Positions 42,874-53,993 of a stretch of 64,000 nt of DNA are shown here, in pieces. The stretch spans positions 53,298,545 through 53,362,544 of the forward strand of contig CM046858.1 of the NCBI GenBank assembly GCA_025617745.1, in the 5' to 3' direction. Position 1 is the first letter of the stretch. The number at the start of each line of letters is the position of its first letter. Source of the DNA: Heliocidaris erythrogramma. Its lineage: Eukaryota > Echinodermata > Echinoidea > Camarodonta > Echinometridae. The notes under the pieces were generated by a model. It searched no databases. It had not been told where the DNA came from and saw only the letters and a program-made list of their open reading frames with translations. A program made the translations under genes and the position numbers.

Positions 42874-44425
42874 GGAAATTCTTTCCAAGTCTCTCTTGAA
42901 TATTTGTATTTACTTAGGAAATATTTACCTGATAGAAACATTTATATTCATAGAACTCTTAATGCTGCTAATTTTACTATCAACATAAGACCTTAACCGT
43001 CTTTCCCAAAACATACTAGTATCAAGGACTACTCAAAGAACTTACATTCTTCCAACAAAACAGTCATAGTCACGATATCTGCGACAAAGAAACCCACAAA
43101 ACTGTGTCATTGATACCCGTCAAAACGGAGGCAAAACAATGAACAAGACTGATTTCATGGGTTTGTTTTCTGTGCCTAAAAAGTGACATTTAAAGTTAAT
43201 TTTGGGCATTTTTTTCCCAAAGGCCTCTTACGAAACCCTCTCAGAAATCAAATATACAAAAGGGGGGAAAATCTCATTTGATGTACTAAATGATCCATTT
43301 CCCGAAATTTTTCAATTATCGTTTTCAAGCAATTTAATCTGTAGTCTGCAGGAGATTGCAGTATTTCATATTCTCGCAGTTTGTTCATCAATTGGTTACG
43401 GGTTAAAATTGATTTTCAGATTCAAATAAGAAAAATTAAATTTTTAGTGTACATTTAGCTATTAAGCTATTCCATTTTTCAGGTGCCTTTGGGGTTAACA
43501 ATTTAAAAGGGGACCCATTAACAGAAAACAGAATCTAGAGTGGATGGGGGTGTGACTTCTATTTTGTGTACAAAAAATATTCCTTAGTGGACTTTGAAAG
43601 AGGACACGGGGTGGTTGAGGTCCCCCTCAATCTCCCACTGCGTCCAAGAAAAAGAATATTTAAAGAATGCTCTGTAATTAATATTTCTTTACTTTGAGAT
43701 AAAAAATAATTTCCAAATGATATTTTTCATGGCATTTATCCATACATGCCCTTCCCAGCTCAATTGTTTGAGGTGTCTTGTAGGAGCCTATTTCTTTCCA
43801 AATTGGGGCAAAATTGTGAAAACCTCAGGATGACGTCCGTACATGACGTACATGAGGCAAAGAAGGGAGCGTTATGACTCTCCAGAGATGAAAAGATGTG
43901 CTCTTCTTGTAATGAAAAGGTGTACATCCGGTGAAAACCTATTTCCCCTTTATATTACGTACCGGTTGTAATAAACATTCCCAGTGGTGGCAATAGAAGT
44001 TACCCTATTTATTGAAGATTTCACATGATTATCGTGCTGTGCGCTTCATACAATCAGACAACCCGTGCCTACTTCCTTAACCCTACCTGGGACAATATAT
44101 TTTTCAAGGCTTATTCAATGTTAACGACTTCATTTTTGCCCTCATAAAATGCATGGCGATGATGAAAGCAGTCTTTCTATTTTCAAAATAATAGCTTCAG
44201 TGAGGCATGCAGGCTAATTTAAGATCAGTGAAGTCAAATATCAGTTGGAACTCGTTTTTTTTTAAATTATCATCATTATTCGGCAAAGACGAAACCAAGA
44301 AAAAAGTGAGTATAAAACAATAGTATTATTTGAAGACAATCACATGGATGCCGGGAAAAGAAAATGATTAACTAAAATAAATTTAACCCGAAGATTTTCT
44401 TTTCCAGTCCATGTGACTTTACATA
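42874..44425. pseudogene. Scattered, rearranged fragments related to the 33758-34108 IgSF relic
   Basis: Three short matches to the sequence at 33923-34078 are seen: 42874-42907 (same strand sense; CTTTCCAAGTCTCTC, complement of the TWKE codons), 43205-43261 (opposite sense; TTTCTGAGAGGGTTTCGTA) and 44392-44420 (same sense; GATTTTCTTTTCCA, complement of the WSGKEN region). They are separated by unrelated sequence and stops, so no protein can be made. Open frames in this interval have no recognisable domain. Confidence 0.45.
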
Positions 44426-44888
44426 AATGAAATGAATAAACCAGTAAGATACAACAAATAATGAATTGCAAGCTTGATTTAAAGATTTGAAAGCAATGAC
44501 CGTTCACTTAAGAATTTATTTTTAAGGAAGGAGAGAACAAAGAAAACAAAATGTGCCAACAAGTAATGTCGCTTTTTGTATAATACCCCGTAGGTGAATA
44601 CATGTGTGTGTGTGTGTGTGTGTATGTGTAATTGGGTTTTACAGACGTGTATCAATCAGATATGATTATTTACGTATGGGACCGACCTTTAACGTCACCA
44701 TCCGAAAGACGTGACTCAGTCTCGGTAGTTGTCACTGGTAGCTGGATTAAAGGCGCACGCCACAACGCCCCCATGTACTCAAACCCGACCTTAAACAGGA
44801 AGAGGGCGCTGTACAACTTAGTATAATCTGAACGGTTGAGGGTGGTCAGATTTGGAACTGACTTGGATCAGAAGAAATTATGATATCA

Positions 44889-45004
44889 GGGGCCTGTAAC
44901 ATCAGTCTTACGATTGATATCAATCGTAAGTCTATGGCAAACGATGTACTGAAGAGCTACAATTGATCGTAAGATTGATTGTATCTCTTTATGTTACAGG
45001 CCCC
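44889..45004. mobile_element. 116-bp MITE with GGGGCCTGTAACA ends
   Basis: GGGGCCTGTAACA (44889-44901) is matched by its complement at 44992-45004. Inside is a perfect 24-nt palindrome (CTTACGATTGAT/ATCAATCGTAAG, 44907-44930) and a further GATCGTAAGATTGATT. The ends and size resemble small palindromic MITEs common in marine invertebrates. Target duplication not evident. Confidence 0.75.
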
Positions 45005-47507
45005 AGGTCATTCAAGAATTACATTATAATTTGAACAATTGAGGGTTGCCAGATATTATAGAACATAAATATTATTGAGTTTCCATGAGAAAAATGTAAT
45101 CAGTACTTAGCTTGGCCAACTTCGCTGAATTTGAGGGTTTATTTTTCCCTTGCGCACTGTCCAGTGACCTGATTTAAATGAAGCTTCATAAATTAGACAA
45201 AACTGATTTTCTAGCAAAAAAAAAAATCGTTATTTTGAAACGACATGCATTTACATTAGGATAGTGTCAAATTAAATTGGTAATATCCAGACAATTTGTT
45301 TTCTTCTAAGAAATACATGTCTTTCAATATGGCACGGAAAACAGACATGATAACGAAGCTTTTCGACCTGCACTCATCAGGTTATCGCGCAGGTAAGTAA
45401 CACATTACTCGAAATCAACTATAATAATACTCGGTGAACCTGGACGCAACCCGCAGAACGTCGAGACGCTTCATCTCTCCTACTCTTCATCGCCGAGACT
45501 TCTCACCGGATCTACTCTCCACCGCCGAGACTCGTCACCTCACCTACTCTTCTCTTCAAGCCACCTTCCTCTTCTGGTTTACAGTCCTTCTAAGGACTTC
45601 ACTCTCACGAAAGATAATTTCTTATACCTTGTTTCTCTCTCAACTATCAATTTCTCCTTTTCTCCCCTTCTCTCGTCATTCTCTACCCTCATTTCAATAC
45701 CCCAACAGTCCTTATCAGGACTAACACATGGTGAACCGTAAACCTTCTCCACGTTAATAATTATAATATCTTATCTTTCTACCCCATTGGTATAGTTATC
45801 TAAACAGACCTTCATGTAGTAACTCCCTTGCATTACCCTGATAACGAAGAATAACAAAGATATTTACCTCACAATCGGCGTGTGCTTAATATCAACCTGT
45901 AGAGGGCACACTTCTAAACACGTCTGATACTGATATTGACCGCTATATCATGGTTTAATATATTATGTCTTGACTCCAATTTGAATTATGTATATTAATA
46001 TTATGCAAAATCGGTAAAGATATACAATATTAATACGAAGTGACATAACCCGCTTTGAATTGGGATGGAACATTCAATCCTAAAGTGAGGGCGAAGAATT
46101 AAGGAAGATCCTTGCATTGTAGGCATTGATCATACGAAAACAATTGTAAATATAAACTGGTTCAACAATTAAAAAAACCCCACACACAGAAAAACACACC
46201 CCAAAACAACCAGGGCCTCGTCCATCCATCAAGATCACAAAGTAAGCGTAGGGGAATATGACTGACATAGCCCTCCTTTTTTAAGTATGCATTCCAGGAA
46301 TGAAACTTTTTAAAGTTTCATTCCTGGAATGCTATTAAAATAGCAAACAAGTGTTCATGTTGTAATATATTCCTGAAATAAATACCGTCGAACTCATGGG
46401 ACATGTAAACGGGGACGTATAATGATATATAATATTTTGACAGGGGGTGGGGCAGAATCCACCCCTGGACGCGCCCCGCGATATGTTCGAGAATATATAT
46501 AATTTTTTTTTTTTTGCGCCGCGAGCTTCCACCGTAATAATCTTACGGCTGGCGCGCATCGTCGAAAATCGCCGTGCTGCGCCCCACAGTGGGCCAGGGC
46601 GAAACCAAAGTAAGTGCGCCAAAAGTCATTTTGGGCAATTTCTTTTTAAATTTTTGTCATGCCCTGTTGAAAGACAATACTTTGAAGAATATTTCAGTAA
46701 AATATTCAACTCCGGTATGTACATTAAGGGTGTATATTTCCTACGTCAAGCCGCAAAATTCAACATATTGCGAGTTTCAGTGCAATAACTTAATAAATCA
46801 TTTCAACATGTAGTTTTTAAGTTATCCATTTATAATTGCTCCCACATATTCTGAGGGTTCACATAATATAATAGGGTAACTATCCTGGAAAATAGGCTGA
46901 TTATTCGTGTTTGTTATAAATCCATATGAAACGTTTTGATTTCCACGGATTTCCAAATATATTTTATTACCACCATATTCCCTGATGTCTCAGCTTTAAG
47001 TTGATACCAGATTTGGCTGCCACCTTCTGCCTTTTTTTATGTTAGATTTTCCATGACGCATGACCCGGAAAATATGTTTATTTTGGACCGCGCAGCAGCT
47101 GAAGGATTCTCTGTCATCATACCGCTGCAGCCGTGTAAAAAACCAGTGCCGTATACAGCACTGTAAAAAACAAGTCATGCGCGCCCCCACACGGCAAGGA
47201 GTCCCATAAACATGATTAACACTGTTAAGAAGTAAACAAGGTAATAAATTATAGGGCTTGGGAGAAATTATGAACACCAAAACCAAGCTCTCGAAATGTT
47301 CTCTATTTTTTTTTTTTTTTTTTACAGACCTATCATTCTGAGTAATTCACAATGGCTTCAGTGAATATTTCAAGGCGAAGGCTTTTCGAAATAATTCACT
47401 CTTCTGATAGTTTAAACAATAGGGCAAAAGGACTTAAAAATACATGGACTTTTATCAGTTAGCATTATGATTTTGATAATTCGATAGAACCTACAGAATT
47501 ACTTCTC
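45005..47507. other. Intergenic with pyrimidine-rich, hairpin and GC-rich patches
   Basis: 45434-45720 is pyrimidine-rich and translates into a low-complexity frame I do not accept as a gene. 46440-46610 is GC-rich, with a short T-run at ~46503. No supported gene. A long T-run at ~47308-47325 may mark an old poly(A) on the minus strand. Confidence 0.5.
46289..46332. repeat. Perfect 21-bp-arm hairpin
   Basis: GCATTCCAGGAATGAAACTT... followed by TT and the exact complement. The two-base loop makes it a nearly continuous palindrome. Probably a deleted foldback or MITE remnant; too small a loop for a microRNA precursor. Confidence 0.85.
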
Positions 47508-48008
47508 TTTTTCTTTTTTCTTTTTTTTAAATTAAAATTAAAACTTGCATACATATACATGTCATAACAAAACGTAACAGATACATTAATTTCAAAGTGT
47601 TACAAGAAAGTTCGTTTTACTTAATATTTAGTATTTAAGTTCTGTCATTTTCTTTTCACATTTTTTCCAGAAAACATCCTTTTGAATGTTTGATCTCCAT
47701 TTTAATTCTTCTATGAATTCGTCGAAAATCCCTTTTAAATTTAAATTTTCTTTTTACTTAGTGATTTTCTTAGTGATACAGGTACGTTTCTTGTTGTTGT
47801 AGTTGAATATGATGGCGCACTTCAATCTCTCCAGATTATACGCGCCAGCCACTTTCGTCAGTGGGACTTCGGCTAAGGAAGGCCCACGTATAACGTCGAT
47901 CCATTTGGTGATTATTAGTTGCATGAAATCATTAGTGAAAAACAAATTATATATATATATTCCATCACCTTAATTAGTACACGAAAGCCGAAGCGAAATA
48001 GCAAAAAT

Positions 48009-51000
48009 TCAATCCAGTTTAAGAATTGTGAGATAAATGCAATGCGCGCGATACTGACTGTTCATGGAAAAAGCAGACTGACCAAAACGGTTAGTGGCAT
48101 GTACATAACATAATAATTCCCGAATATAATCAGGGTTAGTCAAAAGTTGCTTAAGGGTTGGGTTATTGAGTTTTAACTTTCTGATCATTATGTGTCTCTC
48201 TTTTTCGTATTTTGAACAACGTAAAATGAAATGTTCGATAGTTTCAAATACTTTACACACTTCGCAAAGACCGGAAGAGTGCTGATTGATTTGTAACATA
48301 TAACAATTTAATGTACACTTACCTACTCTCAGTTGTTGGATCAGGCATTCATCTCTCCGAGACAAGCCTTTTCTGTATGCCTGCTCGGTAACCTTGTCCT
48401 GCAGAGCATATAGAAATCTTCCCTTTTCTGAACTATTCCATTCATTTTGCCAAATATTTTTATAATAAACCAACCGAGAGCATGCAAGTTCGCTTGTAGT
48501 GTTAGATAAAACAATGTCTAAATGGTTTTTCAGAGCGCCTTTCTTGGCAGCCCTATCAACTATTTCATTGCCGTTAATATCACAGTGAGATGGAATCCAT
48601 TCAAAAAAGACAAGAATATCCTTCGACAAAAAATTATGAATTTTGTGTAAGATTTCATTGATAATAGCGCATCTAATAAAGTATGAGTCGATCATTTGAA
48701 GGGCTGACAATGAGTCGCTAAAAATGACCACTGAACAGGACTTTACGAAACTGTCTAACCACTCCAGAGCCATTAGAATGGCGACGAGTTCCGCTCTCAT
48801 GATACATACATGTGACAATCTAAAAGATTTAATCACCTGATATTGGGGAACATAAAACGCAGCTCCTGTTCTGAGATCTTCTAGTTTAGACCCATCTGTA
48901 TATACATGCAAATATCCTTTCCATATTATTCCTATTCTGTCCTGAACGATGGATTTCATCTCGGCTGCAAGCATATCCCTTTTTGGTATTTTGCCTCGAG
49001 TATCAAATGACACAAGAGGACGGGATAATCGCCATTCGGGAATTTTCGGTATTAAATTGTCTTGATTTTCTACATTTACTTCGTCTCGACTGGCTCTAAG
49101 GCTAAATGGTCCTTTCCCACCCTTCCATTCACTTCTTTTCATGGTATAATGATCACCAAGAATTTCTTTAGAAGGATGACTGGATGAGCTAAACAACAAA
49201 TAATATCTAAATTTATCATTAAATAATTTTCTCCGAAGTTCCAGCGGCAATTCTCCGGTTAACACCTGTAGAGCCTCCAAGGATACATTATGTATAGTCC
49301 CTGTAATAATTTTTAGTGCTCTATATTGTATAGCGTCTAGCTTTTTCTTCAGAGATATACACGCAGAATCATACATTTCACTGCCATAGTCTAAAACAGA
49401 TAAAATAAGTCCTTTATATATCATCATCAAAATTTCATACTTATTTCCCCATGTAGTACCTGAAACGCAACGTAATAAATTTAATCTTTTCTTACACTTC
49501 TCAATAAGTGCGTTAATATGGACCGACCAAGTTAGTTTATAATCCAGCCACATACCAAGAAACTTAAACTGCTCGCAATGAGGCAAAACATGCCAATTTA
49601 TTTTCAACGCAATGTCTTTCTTTTGTTTATTGGTAAATATCAAAACTACCGACTTGGTGTGTGAAATCTTTAATTTTCACCTCCAGCACCAAATTTCAAT
49701 TTCATGGAGGGCTTCCTGTAGTCTCTGGCGAACCAGATCTAAGTTGGAACCAGAAAACCAAATTGCAATATCATCGGCATAACATGATAATTTAACTCCA
49801 CTTTCGTTAATCTTTAAGTCATTCAACATCAAAATAAAAAGTACCGGACTTAAAGAGCTCCCTTGTGGGATACCGTTTTCTAACACATAATTTTCCGACA
49901 AACAATTGTTAACCTTAACATTACAATATCTATTCTTTAAGAAAGCTTTAATAAAACACAATAATTTTCCATGAATTTCTAACCTTGACAATTTTTTTAA
50001 GAGACCTCCTTTCCATAACGAGTCATATGCCTTTTCCAAGTCTAGAAAAACAGCTACAGTATATTTCTTCTCACTCAATGCTGAGTGTATGTCGGTCTCG
50101 AGTCTGATTAAATGATCTTTGACGTTTCGATATTTACGGAATCCTGATTGAATTGGGTTTAAAAGTTTATTTTTATCTAAATACCAAGTCAGCCGATTTT
50201 TAATCATTTTTTCCATGACTTTAAAGAGGGAAGATAATAACGAAATTGGTCTGTAAGATGACACATCCGTCGGTTCTTTTCCAGGTTTCAAAATAGGTAT
50301 CTGGACAACTTCATACTACTGACTTGGAAAACATGAATTTTCCCAGATTTCATTATATAACTCTAATATGTAAACAAGTGCTATTGGGGGCAAGTTTTTT
50401 AACATAATCACATAAATGTCATCCTTACCTGGAGCGGAGTTTCTCATTTCTTTTAAAACGTTCCTCAACTCATTCATATTAAAATCATCATTAATACAGT
50501 CATCATCCATAATGTGGGTAAATAGAGCATCATCAATTTCATTATCGTTTACGGAAAATGATCTATCAATAGATTTGAAAAAGGATGCCACGGCGTTTGC
50601 TTTATCTTTAGACTCACTTACCATATTACCATCGACAATTAGATTATGAAAAATGTCAGTGTTCCTTGTGCTGTCTCGCATTCCTTTCACCTGTTTCCAC
50701 ACTTTCCCTATGTCTGTAAATCTATTCATTCTAGCACAGTATTGAGACCAATAGTCGAAACGAGCCCTTCTCTGTACCTTCTGTGCAAAGGCTTTCTTTC
50801 GTAAGTATTGTTTAACATCATTTATGTCATAATACCTTTTTAATCTGTTTTTAATATGATTCCTCTCCGCAACTGCTTTTTGACACTCCTCGTTCCACCA
50901 GGGAGTTATTTTACTCCCCCCCCCCTCCTAGTCGAACTCGACGAATGTACCTGTTTGACGCATTCAGAATAACATTAACAATGGCGTTGTATCGACTTTG

Positions 51001-51824
51001 AATATCTAATTTAGAGTCACTATTATACTCTTGATTTAATAATTCCTCTTTTATTGCATTTCTATACCCTTCCCAATTTACATTTCTAAAACTCCATCTA
51101 AATCCGATATCTGTGTATTCATGTATAATCGTATTGCCCGACTGTTTCAATTTAATAATAATCGCATTGTGATCACTGCCAAAGTTGTTAGACCGTACTT
51201 CCCACTCCATTTTACACGCTAGTTCCTTGGAAACTATAGATAAATCTAACATTGAATATGTTCCAAAATGAGGGTCTAACCTCGTTGGAGAACCGTCATT
51301 TAGCAATGCTAGATCCTGATCTTCCATAAAAGTCTCTACGGTTCTGCCGTTTGCATCTAATTTACTGCTCCCCCAGAGTGGGTTGTGGCTATTAAAGTCG
51401 CCCAGAATTATAATCCTCCCTGGCACATTTCTAACCATCTCATTTAATTCTTCCACTTCAATCTTTTTACATTATAATAATTATAATAATTAAAAATTGA
51501 AATGATCCCTTTCTTTGAAAAAATATCAACTCTTTGGTATTCGATATTCCCTTTAACGTTCATAACCTGGAAAGTAATATCCTTTTTTAAATATATAACT
51601 AGACCACCTCTTCTACCATCCGGTCTATTTCTACAGACACAAATGTAATTCGGAATAAAAGACACATTATAATCATTAAACCATGTTTCCTGAATGCACA
51701 TAATATCTGGGTTAGAACCCAATAAATTATTATCAAATATTGACATTAAAAAGTCCACACCATGTGAAATCATACCTTGTGCATTCCATTGTATTATAGT
51801 TATATCTGAAACGAGCTGTGTCAT
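48009..51824 (-). pseudogene. LINE 3 ORF2: endonuclease, RT and RNase H, broken
   Basis: Starts at 51824 (MTQLVSDITIIQWNAQG). The endonuclease has IQETWF, ILGDFNSHN and SDHNAIII but is frameshifted within an AAT-rich stretch at ~51465-51490, and again at the C-run at ~50920. The next open block begins with PWWNEECQKAV. The RT carries LDLEKAYDSLW, NGIPQGSSLSPVLF and YADD. Two in-frame stops interrupt it, a TAG at 50316 where Trp would be expected and a TGA at 49677. The RNase H domain (~residues 190-350 of the last block) keeps its acidic residues in YTDGS, RAELVAIL, FSDSLSAL and GNEIVDRAA, with WIPSH between. It is followed by a Cys/His segment (CEVCKVFETIEHFILRC). Inactive as it stands. Confidence 0.88.
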
Positions 51825-53695
51825 TTAAGGCGGCTTTTTACCATTTCCATGGTAATGTCTGCCTTTAAAAAATCTTTACCAGCTTTGACAGCAGCTTCCA
51901 CAAATTGATCATCGTTCTCAGAAAGAAGTAACTTACGTATCGCAACCAGAATGAACATAATCAAATTTAATGATGTCACATTACTGGGAAAGCCAGTTTG
52001 ATTATTAATTGAAGAACCCTGCTCATGCTCCCCGTCTCTTTCCCGCCTTTTCTCTTTTCTCTTGTATACTCGAGCCGCGGGTGGAATATGGGATTGAGGG
52101 CTTGTTTCATGTCCAGGACTCTGTAAATTTAAGTTGGAATCTAATTTGTTCCGTTTACTTTGAGGGTTCTCTTTGGAGTTACTCGTGGTGACTGTGTTAT
52201 TAGTCATCTCTACAACATTTACATTTTTCTGAGTGCGATACACTTTTGTCGCTTGCGCGTATGTGAGCTTTTCGTTCAATTTAATTGTTTGTATTTGCTC
52301 AGCTTCTATATAAGATTTGCATCCTTGATACGTCGCCGAGTGATTATCTCCACATGTAAAGCACTTCCTGTTTTCCTTTTGTGCGCAAGCGTCAAATTCA
52401 TGTTCGCCTCCGCATCTCACGCAACGTATTTTACCCTTACAATTATCTTTCATATGACCAAATAGTTGGCATTTATGACACCTTGTCACGGGTGGGACAA
52501 ATTGGAATTCTACAAGTCCAATCACTTAGACCAGTGAAAACCAGTATAACCAGGTTAACTATTTGACCTTGGTATGTTACAAAATATGAAACTCTTCTAC
52601 AAGTCCAATCACTTAGACCAGTGAAAACCAGTATAACAAGTTTAACTATTTGACCTTGGTATGTTACAAGATATGAAACTCTTGTACTAGTAACTACCAG
52701 TGGCAATAGCAACAAAGTTACTCTGGTAGGCTGCACCCTACAAGCTAAGGAGGCTGCACCCTACAAGCTCTGCTTTTTAGCAGTCTCCTCCATTGCCAAC
52801 CTATTACATAACTATCTTCTATAAACGAAGAAGCTTGACTGGGGAGGAATTTTTTAATTTGTAAACAAATCTTTCGGCATATTACATGTTGTACGTAATA
52901 TTTTCTATGATGTTTATACTTATTGCGTATATTGATGTACAACACTAAACGACGTATTGTATTTGTTGGAAATGGAAATAAATGAAATGAAAGTTATCCA
53001 CACGCCTAATCTCATAGAGAAAATTTACAGAATCCGGTTTACTTTTACCTTTGAAAGTAATAAGTACCGATGGAGTGGGTACCATTTCTCCATTGATCTT
53101 CTTCCTAAATCTCTTAGCATTTATTACATTCTGTTCTCTTAATACATCTGCTATTTCTTCATTGCTGATTTGAGTATCGATTCTATGGATGACCCCTTTC
53201 GTTGTAATCACCTGATCTTCTTCATAACGTGTAGCTTTTACGTCTAAACCAGCCAACTGTGTTAACTCTAACAGGGTTATAATTCTCACATGTCAAAATC
53301 AACATATTTTTTACTTTAACCATACCTACAAGTTTCCAACGAGGTCATGAATTTCTCTGTAAACCCGCACTTGGTTAGCACTGCATACATTTTTTTTCCA
53401 GACCAACAATGACCACCTTCCTACTTGAATGCGTTGGAGTTGAGAATTTAGGAATCTTGTTGTTCTTCGTATTTAACATACCATCGCTATTGCTTCTAAC
53501 CCTTGCCCTTTTCTTGGATCTGACAGAATTTCTGTTCATTGCCGTTTTCCATGAACAATTTGAATCGTCATCACTCTCCTCACGGAGAGTGTGACCATCG
53601 GAAGATAATACCTCCGGTGTATCCCGAAATTTTGGATTATCTGCTGCGTTATTGTAATCCTCTTCTCCTGAGGACAAAGAACTAGAGTACGCCAT
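51821..53695 (-). pseudogene. LINE 3 ORF1: CCHC gag-like protein, broken
   Basis: Begins at 53695 (MAYSSSLSSGEEDY), with an acidic then Lys/Arg-rich N-terminus. It is frameshifted at an A8 run (~53392) and again ~60 bp further on. It continues in the block at 52945-53289, is interrupted by the insertion at 52508-52950, and resumes with VEFQFVPPVTRCHKCQ. Three zinc knuckles follow: CHKCQLFGHMKDNC, CVRCGGEHEFDAC and CFTCGDNHSATYQGC. The ORF1 stop and ORF2 start overlap as ATGA (51821-51824). Such ORF1 proteins bind element RNA and package it for retrotransposition; this one cannot be made intact. Confidence 0.82.
52508..52950. mobile_element. Non-coding insertion inside LINE 3 ORF1
   Basis: About 440 bp interrupt ORF1 between the VLITFKGK block and the zinc-knuckle block. 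It contains two 87-bp direct repeats (CTACAAGTCCAATCACTTAG at 52510 and 52597) and a 23-bp repeat (AGGCTGCACCCTACAAGCT at 52728 and 52751). No ORF. The same insert is present in the duplicated copy (54893-55335), so it predates the duplication. Confidence 0.65.
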
Positions 53696-53993
53696 TTCTC
53701 ATGCGCATGTTGATGAATTAATAAACCTCTTACCTGTTATTGTAATGTACGTGGAGAAAAGTATGAAAATGAGTGACAATGTCACCATGGGAACGCCTGT
53801 GGGTAACCCCAGCCACAGCCTCCACTAACTAGGCGACTGGAACGAAGTCGGATTTCGCCAGAAGCTATAAGAAGTAGTTAAATCCTGGATTTCTTGTTCT
53901 CTTTCGCAAAATTATCAAGGCTACAGAGGGCGCTTTTTCATTTTTAACTTCATTTAACTCTTTTTCAGTTAGCTGAATATCATTATTTTATTA

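Larger units (their letters stand above)
47510..53993 (-). mobile_element. RNase H-bearing I-type non-LTR retrotransposon (LINE 3), decayed
   Basis: On the minus strand, in order: 5' leader from 53993; ORF1 with three zinc knuckles; ORF2 with endonuclease, RT and RNase H; then a ~500-bp 3' region ending near an A-rich tract (47510-47530). The gene order, the CCHC ORF1 and a C-terminal RNase H are characteristic of the I superfamily rather than of the CR1/L2-like elements elsewhere in the window. Both ORFs are damaged. The 5' 2385 bp are duplicated in tandem (53994-56379). The 3' end is approximate. Confidence 0.85.

Noticed and set aside
45300..45760. Possible LTR retrotransposon leader (GGTGAACCTGGACG)
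   Set aside because: No paired LTRs, no gag/pol sequence and no clear primer-binding match.
46447..46788. 113-codon plus-strand frame across a GC-rich patch
   Set aside because: Crosses a T-run, has no domain, and the opposite strand is equally open.
51821..52525. Zinc-knuckle protein as a host nucleic-acid-binding gene
   Set aside because: Position directly before an endonuclease-RT-RNase H ORF, with ATGA overlap and duplication, shows it is LINE ORF1.
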